This document shows, one piece after another, positions 16,594 to 24,807 of a stretch of 64,000 nt of DNA. Below the pieces are notes generated by a model that saw only the letters and a list, made by a program, of their open reading frames with translations, was not told the origin of the DNA and did not search any database. Source of the stretch: Arthrobacter sp. (GTDB taxonomy: Bacteria > Actinomycetota > Actinomycetes > Actinomycetales > Micrococcaceae); the NCBI GenBank assembly GCA_026393275.1, contig JAPLAM010000044.1, positions 23,059 to 87,058 of the forward strand. Reading direction: 5' to 3'. The position numbers and the translations under genes are program-made. Numbering within the stretch: position 1 is the stretch's first letter; each line of letters opens with the position of its first letter.

Positions 16594-18209
16594 GCGGTGA
16601 CCTCTGCCGTCTCGGTGGCGTCGGAGGATTCCACGGAGCCGTCGATCCGGCGATTCAACCGCCAGGGGTTGGTGTCCTGCAGGGGCGCTGGCAGCAACTC
16701 GGGCGGGAGGTTCTGGTAAGCGACGGGACGCAGGAAACGGTTGATGGCCAGGGTGCCCACGGAGGTGGTCCTGGCGTCCGACGTGGCGGGGAACGGGCCG
16801 CCGTGAACCATGGCGTGGCCCACCTCGACGCCGGTGGGCCAGCCGTTGACGATGATCCGGCCCACCTTCTGCTCGAGTGCCGGAACCAGGCGTGCCGCCG
16901 TCGGATAGTCCTCCTCCGCCAACTGCAGGGACGCGGTGAGCTGTCCCTCCATCCGTTGTGTTGCCTCAATCAGTTCGTCCGCGGTGGAGTACCGGATCAC
17001 GAGGCTGGCCGCACCGAAAATCTCCGCGTGCAGCACGTGGTTGTCGATGAAGTCACCGATGCCCGTGCCGAAGATGGTGGGCGCAGGCGCGTTCTCGGTG
17101 GCGCCGGGTGTCCCCTTTCCGAGGACGCTGACGTTCCCTGCGGCCGCCAAGGCGTCGGCCCCGGAGGTCCAGGAGGCGGCGATGCCTTCGGTCAGCATGG
17201 TCTGGCCGGCACAGGCGGAAACTGCCCGGCCGACGGCGGCGGCCAGTTTGTCGCCGGCCTCGCCGGCGGGCGCAAACAGCAGACCCGGCGACGTGCAGAG
17301 CTGGCCCGAACTGCCGGTGACGGCGGCGACGTACCGCTGGGCCAGCACATCAATTTGTTCGGCGGAGCCGTTCAGGGCGCCGGGGAAGACGAAGACCGGA
17401 TTGAGGGACGACATCTCCGCGTAAACGGGGATGGGCTCGGGCCGGGCAGCGGCGGTGCGCATCAGGGCGATACCGGCGGACTGCGAGCCGGTGAACCCCA
17501 CGGCCTTGATGGCCGGATCCGCGACGAGGGCCTGGCCGATGCTGCTGCCGGGGCCGTAGACGAGCGAGAAGACGCCGGGGTGGAGCCCGAAGTCCTTGAC
17601 TGCCTTCACGATGGCCTGGCCGACGAGTTCGCCGGTGCCGGGGTGCGCGTTGTGCGCCTTGAAGACCACGGGGCAGCCGGCGGCGAGGGCCGAGGCGGTG
17701 TCTCCGCCCGCCGTCGAGAAGGCCAGCGGGAAGTTGCTCGCTCCGAAGACGGCCACCGGGCCGAGGGGGATCTGGCGCTGCCGGATGTCGACGCGGGGCA
17801 TGGGCATCCGCTCCGGCAACGCCGGGTCGATCCGGACGCCACGGAAATCTCCTTGCCGGACGACGCCGGCAAACAGACGGAGCTGGCCGGTGGTGCGGCT
17901 CCGCTCGCCCTGCAGCCGGGCCGCCGGCAGTCCGCTCTCTTGTCCGGCGCGGATGATCAGTTCCTCGCCGAGGGCCTCGATGTTGTCCGCGATTGCCTCC
18001 AGGAAGCCGGCGTGGGTCCCGGGATCCAGCGTGCTGAAGGAGGCGTAAGCCGCGGCTGCGGCTGCGGTGGCCGCCTTAAGCTGGCCTTCGGTAACCAGCG
18101 TGTAGGCGGGTTCAAGTCGTTCGTTGGTGGCGGGGTTGAAGCCGTGGGCGGTCTTGCCGTTGCCGACGACCGGCTGCCCGGCGATCAGGGAATGTCCAGT
18201 GAGGGTCAT
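16590..18209 (-). CDS. 2,5-dioxovalerate (alpha-ketoglutarate semialdehyde) dehydrogenase
   Basis: 539 aa aldehyde dehydrogenase with general-base Glu265 (YAEMSSLNP) and nucleophile Cys305 (GQLCTSPG). The shorter spacing and the sequence [24 protein letters not shown] match the KGSA dehydrogenase branch that oxidises 2-oxoglutarate semialdehyde to 2-oxoglutarate with NAD(P)+. This is the last step of the aldarate route. It starts 9 nt after the KDG dehydratase stop and ends in a 4-nt overlap with gudD. Confidence 0.93.
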   Translation of the reverse strand: MTLTGHSLIAGQPVVGNGKTAHGFNPATNERLEPAYTLVTEGQLKAATAAAAAAYASFSTLDPGTHAGFLEAIADNIEALGEELIIRAGQESGLPAARLQGERSRTTGQLRLFAGVVRQGDFRGVRIDPALPERMPMPRVDIRQRQIPLGPVAVFGASNFPLAFSTAGGDTASALAAGCPVVFKAHNAHPGTGELVGQAIVKAVKDFGLHPGVFSLVYGPGSSIGQALVADPAIKAVGFTGSQSAGIALMRTAAARPEPIPVYAEMSSLNPVFVFPGALNGSAEQIDVLAQRYVAAVTGSSGQLCTSPGLLFAPAGEAGDKLAAAVGRAVSACAGQTMLTEGIAASWTSGADALAAAGNVSVLGKGTPGATENAPAPTIFGTGIGDFIDNHVLHAEIFGAASLVIRYSTADELIEATQRMEGQLTASLQLAEEDYPTAARLVPALEQKVGRIIVNGWPTGVEVGHAMVHGGPFPATSDARTTSVGTLAINRFLRPVAYQNLPPELLPAPLQDTNPWRLNRRIDGSVESSDATETAEVTA

Positions 18210-18218
18210 GTGGGTCTC

Positions 18219-19133
18219 CTACGAAACGGCGGCGATGAGTGCTTTGAGGTCGGCAAGGTCCTGCGGGGCCAGGTTCTGCAGCGGCGGACGGACGCCGCCG
18301 GCGGAGCGGCCGATGGCGTCGAGGCCGCCCTTCACGATCGAGACCGAATAGCCCTTCACCCGGTCCCGGATGTCGAGGTACGGGATCACGAACTCGTTGA
18401 GCTTCTTGTTGACGGCGACCCGGTCGTTGTTGCGGACGTCCTGGTAAAAATCGAGGGCGAACTGCGGAACGAAGTTGTACATGGCGCTGGAGTAGGTGCT
18501 CATGCCCAGCTGCAGCAGGGGGAGCGCGAAGGTCTCCGCGGTGGGAAGTCCGCCCAGGTAGAACAGGCGGTCGCCGAGCTTGGCGTAGACCCGGGCGTCG
18601 TGTTCCAGATCGCCCACACCGTCCTTGAATCCGATCAGGTTCTCGTGGCGGTCCGCCAGGGTTGCGACGGTGGTGTCCTTGTAGATGGCGTTGGCGCGGT
18701 TGTAGATGATGACGCCGAGCGAGGTGGACCGGCAGACGGCGCTCACGTGTTCGGTCAGGCCGGCCTGGTCCGCTTCGGTCAGGTAGGGCGGCAGCAGCAG
18801 GATGCCCTCGGCGCCGGCCGCTTCGGCGGCCTGGGCATTTTCGATCGCCTGCGCGGTGGACCCGCCGGCCGAGGCCAGGACCGGGACAACGGTGCCGATT
18901 TCGTCGACGGCGGCGCGGACCACCCGGGCGGATTCTGCGGGAGTGAGGGAGAATCCCTCGCCCGTGCCGCCTGCTGCGAAGAGCCCCGCGACCGGGAAAC
19001 TGGCCTGCCAGGCAAGATGCTTGCGGTAGTTTTCCTCGTCAAACTGGAGCTGCCCGTCAAACGACGTCACCGGAAAGGAGAGCAATCCATTCTTGAGCGC
19101 GTCGGAAAGTTCCTGGGGTGAGTAGTTAGCCAC
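18219..19133 (-). CDS. kdgD: 5-dehydro-4-deoxyglucarate dehydratase (decarboxylating)
   Basis: 304 aa member of the DHDPS/NAL family. The Schiff-base lysine is in GFKDGVGD (Lys170 from the GTG start), with Tyr144 (IIYNRAN) and the GGTGEGFSL loop. It removes water and CO2 from 5-keto-4-deoxyglucarate to give 2-oxoglutarate semialdehyde. I chose GTG at 19131-19133 because GGAGG lies 8 nt upstream; an in-frame ATG 15 nt earlier (19148) has no ribosome site. First gene of the kdgD-KGSADH-gudD operon. Confidence 0.94.
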   Translation of the reverse strand: MANYSPQELSDALKNGLLSFPVTSFDGQLQFDEENYRKHLAWQASFPVAGLFAAGGTGEGFSLTPAESARVVRAAVDEIGTVVPVLASAGGSTAQAIENAQAAEAAGAEGILLLPPYLTEADQAGLTEHVSAVCRSTSLGVIIYNRANAIYKDTTVATLADRHENLIGFKDGVGDLEHDARVYAKLGDRLFYLGGLPTAETFALPLLQLGMSTYSSAMYNFVPQFALDFYQDVRNNDRVAVNKKLNEFVIPYLDIRDRVKGYSVSIVKGGLDAIGRSAGGVRPPLQNLAPQDLADLKALIAAVS

Positions 19134-19189
19134 GGTGTGGTCCTCCATGTCGGCGCCGCTTCGGGGCGGCAGATGATGTCCTTTCCCCT

Positions 19190-19244
19190 AGCGTAGGGAG
19201 CCGCGTGATGCCTGTCTAAGTGCATTTTTGAATGAATTGATACC
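19190..19244 (-). promoter_or_regulatory. LysR-type promoter element of the kdgD-gudD operon (copy K)
   Basis: Read on the minus strand: GGTATCAAT (19236-19244), 15 nt, CTTAGACA, then GGCATCA and -10 TACGCT (19190-19195). The -35 TAGACA is at 19213-19218, spacer 17. About 43 of 55 positions match the element before tctC (20186-20241), with the same 15-nt spacing between the two boxes. Probably bound by the LysR protein encoded between the two copies. Confidence 0.85.
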
Positions 19245-19289
19245 TTTGCTGCATTATTTCAGCCGGCGGGGGACCGCCGGGGAGCACGT

Positions 19290-20174
19290 TCAGTCTTCGC
19301 GGAACTCCAGGGAAGCCAGGATGCGCGAGAGCGCCGGGTTGGTGATGTTGCGGTTCCAGATCGCGTGCAGCTCAACCGGGTCATCCACGCTGCTGGCGAG
19401 CGGCAGGAACCGGACGCCCTGGACGCCCAGCAGGGTCGCGGAGTGCGGCACGAATGCCACCCCGCGCTTGGCGGCAACCAGGGAAACCATTGTAAGGATC
19501 TGGCTGACCGTATGGACCACGTTGGTATGCCGGATCGGGATCATCCGGATGACGAGGTCGTAAAAGTACCTCGCGTCGGTGGGTGAGTGCATGATCAAGG
19601 GCAAGCCCGCAAGGTCGGCCTCGGTGATTGCCCTGCCCAGCCCGGCCAGCTCGTGGCCGTCCGGGACGGCCACCACCATGGCTTCGCGGTACAGCAGATG
19701 CGAATCGAAGACCTCGGTGTCAAAGGGCGGCCGCGCCAGCCCGAGGTCCAGTTCGCCGGTTTGCAGCCCCATGATCTGCTCACCCGTCACGAGCTCGTGC
19801 AGGTCGATGTCGACGTCGGGCAGGGACGTGGCGATTTCCTCCAGCAGTGGGCCAAGGATGCTGAAACCGCTGGCCGCCGTGAAACCGATCCGGAGCAGCC
19901 CGGACCGGCCGGAGGCGATCCGGCGGGCCGTGACCGGCGCGCGGTCGGCGAGGGCCATGAGGCGGCGGGCCTCATCCAGGAAGGCCCGCCCCGCGGCGGT
20001 CAGCTGGACCTTCCTGTTGTCCCGCTCCAGCAGCTCGGCCCCCACCGACTTTTCCAATTTCTGGATCTGCCGGCTCAGCGGGGGCTGTGTCATGTTCAAG
20101 CGCTGCGCAGCGCGTCCGAAATGCAGCTCTTCAGCCACGGCGATGAAACCTGTCAGCTGATCGAAAGTAAACAT
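19290..20174 (-). CDS. LysR family regulator of the aldarate/Tct genes
   Basis: 294 aa, full-length LTTR. Winged helix-turn-helix at residues about 1-60 (FIAVAEELHFGRAAQRLNMTQPPLSRQIQKLE) and a periplasmic-binding-like effector domain (about 88-290). It is divergent from tctC, the classical LTTR arrangement, and its ATG lies 11 nt from the GGTATCAAT box, so it probably represses itself. The second copy of the promoter element lies just past its 3' end, before kdgD. The likely ligand is an aldarate or a pathway intermediate; this is inferred from location. Confidence 0.93.
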   Translation of the reverse strand: MFTFDQLTGFIAVAEELHFGRAAQRLNMTQPPLSRQIQKLEKSVGAELLERDNRKVQLTAAGRAFLDEARRLMALADRAPVTARRIASGRSGLLRIGFTAASGFSILGPLLEEIATSLPDVDIDLHELVTGEQIMGLQTGELDLGLARPPFDTEVFDSHLLYREAMVVAVPDGHELAGLGRAITEADLAGLPLIMHSPTDARYFYDLVIRMIPIRHTNVVHTVSQILTMVSLVAAKRGVAFVPHSATLLGVQGVRFLPLASSVDDPVELHAIWNRNITNPALSRILASLEFRED

Positions 20175-20185
20175 AAGTCCGTCCG

Positions 20186-20241
20186 GGTATCAATCGATGC
20201 ATATTTGGGCTTAGACATGCATCATAGCCGCTCCCTACACT
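20186..20241 (+). promoter_or_regulatory. LysR-type promoter element of the tctCBA operon (copy T)
   Basis: GGTATCAAT (20186-20194), 15 nt, CTTAGACA (20210-20217), then TGCATCA and -10 TACACT (20236-20241); -35 TAGACA at 20212-20217, spacer 18. It shares its layout and most bases with the element before kdgD. An inverted pair GATGCAT/ATGCATC also flanks the -35. A small CAGGGC/GCCCTG hairpin (20283-20298) lies in the leader before tctC. Confidence 0.85.
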
Positions 20242-20319
20242 CGACCTAGCTAGCCGGGGGTGACCCGGTTCACACCTAGTTCCAGGGCTGACGCCCTGCA
20301 GTGCCAACGAGGAGTTCCA

Positions 20320-21321
20320 ATGACGCACTTCCCCCTACGCCGCACTATGTTCACAGCGGCATCAGCCATCACGCTTTTCGCCCTGACAGCCTGCGGCAAC
20401 GTCGCCGGCGGCGCCACGAATTCGGCCAAGTTCCCTAACGGTCCGGTGAACCTGGCCGTGGGCCAGGCGCCCGGCGGAAGCACCGACCTGATTGCGCGGG
20501 CCATCTCCGAGGGCGCCTCCAAGAGCCTCGGCACGCCCATGCCGGTCGTGAACAAGCCGGGAGCCAACGGAGCACTGGCCACCAAGGAAGTGGCGGCCAA
20601 GGCGGCGGACGGCCAGAACCTGGTCCTGATCAACGCGTCCCTCATCACCATCACTCCGCTGGCGGTCGCGGCAGCCGAAGCGGTGAACATTGACGACTTT
20701 GATATTGTGGCCGGCCTCTCCCAGGACGACTACGTCCTGGTAGCCAGCCCCGCCTCGGGATTCAAGACCATCAAGGACGTCGTCGGCGCCGGTCGCAGCG
20801 TCACCTTCGGCACGGCAGGGGTGGGCACGGGCAGCCAGTTGGCGCAGGCAGTGCTCTTCAAGCAGGCACAGGTGAAGGGCACGGACGTTCCCTTCGACAG
20901 TGGCAAGCCCGCCCTGACGGCAGTCCTCGGCAACCAGGTTGAAATGGCCACGGTCCAGCTCGGCGAGGCCATGTCCCAGATCCAGGCCGGAAAAGTCGTC
21001 CCCCTGCTGGTCTTTTCCGAGGAGCGGAACTCGTTCCTCCCGGACACCCCCACCGCCAAGGAATCCGGCTATGACGTTCCCGTGGCACAGTACCGCGCCA
21101 TCGCCGCACCCAAGGGAACCCCCCAGGACGTGAAGGACAAGCTGCTTGCGGCCGTCCAGGACACCTTCAAGTCGGACGCGTACAAGGACTTCAACAAGAA
21201 GAACCTGCTGACCCCGAAGGAAATCTCCGGCGCGGAAGTAGTGACGCAGTGGAAGGACTACGCCGCCAAGTACAAGGCGCTTATTGAGAAGTACGACATC
21301 AGCCTCAGCGGCAAGAAGTGA
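20320..21321 (+). CDS. tctC: Tripartite tricarboxylate transporter solute-binding lipoprotein (TctC)
   Basis: 333 aa from ATG 20320 (GAGGAG 5 nt before). Signal peptide with lipobox LTAC (Cys25), so it is membrane-tethered. The Bug/TctC fold is seen in VGQAPGGSTDLIARAISEG and VNKPGANGALATKEVAAKAADG. It should capture a carboxylate outside the cell and hand it to TctAB. TTT systems import citrate and other di- or tricarboxylates. The shared promoter element with kdgD-gudD suggests an aldarate as ligand. Its stop overlaps the tctB GTG. Confidence 0.93.
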   Translation: MTHFPLRRTMFTAASAITLFALTACGNVAGGATNSAKFPNGPVNLAVGQAPGGSTDLIARAISEGASKSLGTPMPVVNKPGANGALATKEVAAKAADGQNLVLINASLITITPLAVAAAEAVNIDDFDIVAGLSQDDYVLVASPASGFKTIKDVVGAGRSVTFGTAGVGTGSQLAQAVLFKQAQVKGTDVPFDSGKPALTAVLGNQVEMATVQLGEAMSQIQAGKVVPLLVFSEERNSFLPDTPTAKESGYDVPVAQYRAIAAPKGTPQDVKDKLLAAVQDTFKSDAYKDFNKKNLLTPKEISGAEVVTQWKDYAAKYKALIEKYDISLSGKK

Positions 21322-21914
21322 CTCCATTGAAAGAATCCAATTCAGTAACCGCCGGAGGGGACACCCTAAGCGATGTAACCTCCGGCGGAAACGCCCCCGG
21401 TCCGGTTCCGGACGACAGCCTGGAGGACCTCACTGCGGAGCAGCTGGCCGCGCAATGGGAGGATGAAAAGCCCCCTGCCGCGGGTGCCCTGGCGAATGCG
21501 GCCTCCTCCCTGGTGGTACTCGGCGTCGGCGTCGGCGCCGTTGTCCTCTCCCTCGCCATGGGGCTGGGCACACCGGCCGCACCGGAACCCGGCCTGTGGC
21601 CGTTCATTATCAGCTGCGTCATGGTCCTGCTGGGCCTTTTCCAGTTGGTCATGGGCCGGCACAACCGGGATGCCGAAAAGTTCACCCGCATGTCCGCGGC
21701 GCCGGTAACGGGCTTGGTGACACTGGCCGCCATGGTTGCCGTGATGCCGCTCATCGGCTTTGAACTCCCGTCCCTGGTGCTCTGCATCATCTGGATGAAG
21801 TTCCTGGGCGGCGAAACCTGGCGCTCCACGCTGCTCATCAGCGCCATCGTCGTCGCCGCCTTCTACGGCATCTTTGTCGCGGCGCTCGGCACCTCCATTC
21901 CCCATCTCTTCTAG
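21318..21914 (+). CDS. tctB: Tripartite tricarboxylate transporter small membrane subunit (TctB)
   Basis: 198 aa, GTG start in a GTGA overlap with tctC. An unusually long acidic N-terminal tail (about 55 residues) precedes about four membrane helices, as in TctB proteins. TctB is the poorly conserved small integral subunit that works with TctA. The gene is 9 nt upstream of tctA and clearly cotranscribed. The call rests on size, topology and position. Confidence 0.9.
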   Translation: MTPLKESNSVTAGGDTLSDVTSGGNAPGPVPDDSLEDLTAEQLAAQWEDEKPPAAGALANAASSLVVLGVGVGAVVLSLAMGLGTPAAPEPGLWPFIISCVMVLLGLFQLVMGRHNRDAEKFTRMSAAPVTGLVTLAAMVAVMPLIGFELPSLVLCIIWMKFLGGETWRSTLLISAIVVAAFYGIFVAALGTSIPHLF

Positions 21915-21923
21915 GAGAACCCA

Positions 21924-23456
21924 GTGGATTTTCTAAATCCCGTACTCAACGGATTTGTGGTGGTCCTGGAGCCGACCAACCTCCTGTACTGCCTGATCGG
22001 CGTCGTCATCGGCATGCTGATCGGTGTGCTGCCCGGACTGGGCCCCGCGGCCACCATCGCGATCCTGCTTCCCCTCACCTACAACGTCGAGCCGGTCACG
22101 GCCATCATCATGCTGGCCGGCATCTTCTACGGCGCCCAATACGGCGGCACCATTACCTCGGTCCTGTTGCGCCTGCCCGGCGAAGCGTCCTCCGTGGTCA
22201 CCGTCTTCGACGGCTACCAGATGGCCAAGCAGGGCAAAGCCGGCACCGCCCTCGGCCTGGCCGCCATCGGCTCGTTCATCGGCGGCACGGCCTCGATCAT
22301 CGGACTGACCTTCCTCGCCCCCGTGGTGGCGAGTTTCGCCCTGGACTTCGGACCGGCCGAATATTCGGCGCTGGCGCTGCTGGGCATCCTGCTCGTCGCC
22401 ACCATCAGCAACGGTGCTAAGACCAAGGCGCTGATTGCCGCGGCGGTGGGCCTGCTGCTGGCCACTGTCGGCCGTGACGTTTTCACCGGCGAAAGCCGCT
22501 TCACCTTCGGCAGCCTGAACCTGGCCGACGGCATCGACTTCGTGCCGATCGCCATGGGCCTGTTCGGCCTCGGCGAAATCCTGTACAACCTCGAGGAGCG
22601 CCACCGCGCCGCCAAGGCCCCCTCGAAGGTCACCAACGTGTGGCCTTCCAAAGCGGACCTGAAACAGGCGTCCGGCGCCATCACCCGGGGTTCCGTGTTG
22701 GGCTTCTTGCTGGGCATCCTCCCGGGCGGCGGTGCAACCATCGCGTCCATGGCCTCTTACGCCATGGAGAAGAAGCGGGCCAAGCAGCCGGAACGCTTCG
22801 GCAAGGGCGCTCCGGAAGGCGTTGCCGGACCGGAAACGGCCAACAACGCGGCTGCTACCTCGTCCTTCATCCCGCTGCTCACCCTCGGGATCCCCGCCAA
22901 CGCGACCATGGCACTGATGTTCGGTGCGCTGCTGATCCAGGGCGTCACCCCCGGCCCGCAGTTGGTGGAACAGCATCCGGACCTGTTCTGGGGTGTGGTG
23001 AACTCCATGTATATCGGCAACATCCTGCTGCTGATCATGAGCCTGCCGCTGGTGGGGCTCTTCGTGAAGATCCTGCGCGTCCGGGCCGCAATCCTGGCGC
23101 CCGTCACGGCATTGATCACCCTGCTGGGCGCTTACACGATCAACAACAGCATGTTCGATGTGACGCTGGTGGTGGTGTTCGGCATCGTCGGCTACCTGAT
23201 GAAGAAATTCGGCTTTGAGCCCGGACCGCTGGTATTGGCCTTCGTCCTCGGGTCGCTGCTGGAGAGCTCGCTGCGCCGGTCCCTGCTGGTGTTCGGCGGC
23301 GATCCGCTGGGCTTCTTCAGCCGCCCGATTTCGGCCGCACTGCTGATTGCGTTCGTCCTGGTCGCGGTGCTCCCCGGCATCCGGCCGCTGCTGGCCAAGC
23401 GCAAGACCGCCGCCACCGGCGTCGACGACACCACGAAAATCAAGGAGACAGTATGA
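21924..23456 (+). CDS. tctA: Tripartite tricarboxylate transporter large permease (TctA)
   Basis: 510 aa, GTG start with AGGAG 7 nt upstream. About twelve membrane helices. Family motifs are very clear: IGVLPGLGPAATIAILLPLTY, FYGAQYGGTITSVLLRLPGE near the N-terminus and the second-half repeat GFLLGILPGGGATIASMASYAMEK and TSSFIPLLTLGIPANATMALM. It is the main translocating subunit, driven by an ion gradient. It overlaps the downstream USP gene by 4 nt. Confidence 0.96.
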   Translation: MDFLNPVLNGFVVVLEPTNLLYCLIGVVIGMLIGVLPGLGPAATIAILLPLTYNVEPVTAIIMLAGIFYGAQYGGTITSVLLRLPGEASSVVTVFDGYQMAKQGKAGTALGLAAIGSFIGGTASIIGLTFLAPVVASFALDFGPAEYSALALLGILLVATISNGAKTKALIAAAVGLLLATVGRDVFTGESRFTFGSLNLADGIDFVPIAMGLFGLGEILYNLEERHRAAKAPSKVTNVWPSKADLKQASGAITRGSVLGFLLGILPGGGATIASMASYAMEKKRAKQPERFGKGAPEGVAGPETANNAAATSSFIPLLTLGIPANATMALMFGALLIQGVTPGPQLVEQHPDLFWGVVNSMYIGNILLLIMSLPLVGLFVKILRVRAAILAPVTALITLLGAYTINNSMFDVTLVVVFGIVGYLMKKFGFEPGPLVLAFVLGSLLESSLRRSLLVFGGDPLGFFSRPISAALLIAFVLVAVLPGIRPLLAKRKTAATGVDDTTKIKETV

Positions 23457-23857
23457 GCATCATGGTCGGTTTTGTCCCCACGCCCGCCGGCGAGGCCGCG
23501 CTGACCGCCGGGATCGCCGAGGCGACGCTCCGGAAGCAGGACCTCTTCATCGTCAACTCGGCACGCGAAGGCGCCCTGGTGGACAAGTCGGTCGCGACTT
23601 CGGAGGTCCTGGAGCAGGCTAGCCGCCGCGCCACGGAGGCCGGCGTCAAGGCAACGGTGATCCAGCCGCCCTACCTTCACGATCTCGCCGACGAATTTCT
23701 TGAGGTCGCCCGCGACCTCAATGCGTCGCTGATTGTCATCGGCCTGCGGCACCGTTCCCAGGTGGGCAAGTTCATCCTGGGCAGCCACGCCCAGCGCATC
23801 CTGATGCAGGCTGACCGCCCGGTTCTCGCCGTCAAGGCAGCCGGGGCGCACTTCTAA
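23453..23857 (+). CDS. Universal stress protein (single UspA domain) coupled to TctA
   Basis: 134 aa UspA domain. The nucleotide-binding loop near the C-terminus reads GLRHRSQVGKFILGSHAQRILMQADRPVLAV, matching the ATP-binding G-X2-G-X9-G-S/T pattern only approximately (GSHAQRI). It overlaps tctA by 4 nt (ATGA), so translation is coupled to the permease. USP proteins are cytosolic and bind ATP or other nucleotides; one paired with a transporter may regulate uptake. That role is inferred from gene arrangement. Confidence 0.9.
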   Translation: MSIMVGFVPTPAGEAALTAGIAEATLRKQDLFIVNSAREGALVDKSVATSEVLEQASRRATEAGVKATVIQPPYLHDLADEFLEVARDLNASLIVIGLRHRSQVGKFILGSHAQRILMQADRPVLAVKAAGAHF

Positions 23858-23875
23858 CGCTCTATGGCCCAAATC

Positions 23876-23921
23876 GAGGGGTGGGAGGCGGCCTTGCCAG
23901 GTTGCTTCCCGCCCCTCCTTT
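23876..23921. terminator. Terminator between the tct operon and convergent TetR gene
   Basis: GAGGGGTGGGA (23876-23886) pairs with TCCCGCCCCTC (23907-23917), with one G-T pair, and is followed by CTTT. It lies between convergent genes. Confidence 0.6.
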
Positions 23922-23933
23922 GCGTCTCCGGCC

Positions 23934-24650
23934 TTACGCCTCCGACCTGGCCTCGCGGCCCTGCGCCCGCAGCGCCCCGAACCCTGCAATGAGCGCCTCG
24001 AGGCCGAGGCTGAAGGCCACATCCGCCTGGTGTGCGTAGCCTTCCTCGCCAAGACTGTCGACGGCGGCGGAGAAGTTCGGCGTCGACGCCGCCATGCTGC
24101 CGGAAGCAAAGATGTCCGCCGGGGCGTTCACGTCGTAGGCGGAGCCGAAGACAAAGGACTCGAGGGCCACAATGGCTGCAACGATGCATTGCTGCGGGAA
24201 GCCCGCCCGGCGCAGCCCTGTGCTGACGGCCTCGTACATGGCAAGGGTCTTCGGCGCATCCGCCACCGGGAGCACGGCAATGACAGGGATCAGCGGAGTG
24301 TGCCGCGCGAAGACGGCGCGGTAGCTCCAGGCCCAGTCCCGCACGGCCTGGTCCCAGGGCTCGGTCCCGAAGGCGGACACGTCCACCAACGAGGTCAGGT
24401 GGTCCTGGATGAGGACCAGCACCTCCCGCTTGGAGGATACGTGGTTGTACAGGGCCGACGGCGCCACATTCAGGGCACGGGCCAAGGCTGCCATGGTGAA
24501 CGCGTCGTAGCCGCTCTTACGCACCAGCTGCAGGGCGGCGGCGGTGATGCCGTCCTGGTCGAGGACGGCCGAGGGGGGCCGGCCGGCACGCCGGCGCGGC
24601 TTGGCGTCGGGGCGGTGCGGATCCGCGGTGGCGCTGGTGGCTGCCGGCAT
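23934..24650 (-). CDS. TetR family regulator of the amine oxidase operon
   Basis: 238 aa from ATG 24648-24650; the frame extends upstream, but without a ribosome site or family similarity. After a 25-residue Pro/Arg-rich tail comes the TetR helix-turn-helix (about residues 30-80: AALARALNVAPSALYNHVSSKREVL), then a C-terminal ligand domain (TetR_C type). It is divergent from the amine oxidase gene, and a perfect 19-bp palindrome lies in the shared region, so it is the likely repressor of that operon. Confidence 0.9.
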   Translation of the reverse strand: MPAATSATADPHRPDAKPRRRAGRPPSAVLDQDGITAAALQLVRKSGYDAFTMAALARALNVAPSALYNHVSSKREVLVLIQDHLTSLVDVSAFGTEPWDQAVRDWAWSYRAVFARHTPLIPVIAVLPVADAPKTLAMYEAVSTGLRRAGFPQQCIVAAIVALESFVFGSAYDVNAPADIFASGSMAASTPNFSAAVDSLGEEGYAHQADVAFSLGLEALIAGFGALRAQGREARSEA

Positions 24651-24737
24651 TCCGGGCCTTTCTACTGGGCTGTCCCAAGGATTATTCCACCGCGAGCAAG
24701 TTTTCCTGCGGGTCTTCCCTCCATTCAACGTTACCGC

Positions 24738-24768
24738 TATAGTCGTCACAAATGAATGGCATTCATTT
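24738..24768 (+). promoter_or_regulatory. Amine oxidase promoter -10 with adjacent TetR operator
   Basis: TATAGT at 24738-24743 is a good -10; no strong -35 is seen. Just downstream, 24750-24768 is a perfect palindrome, AAATGAATG-G-CATTCATTT, over the expected transcription start. It is the probable site of the divergent TetR protein. Confidence 0.7.
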
Positions 24769-24807
24769 AGTGGTCCGCATCACTGTGGCGGCCACGGAAA
24801 GGACATC

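Noticed and set aside
16803..19121. Long open frame (772 codons) on the plus strand opposite the KGSA dehydrogenase and kdgD genes
   Set aside because: It mirrors two certain genes, has no ribosome site or recognisable domain, and has the Gly/Arg/Asp-heavy composition of an antisense frame in high-GC DNA.
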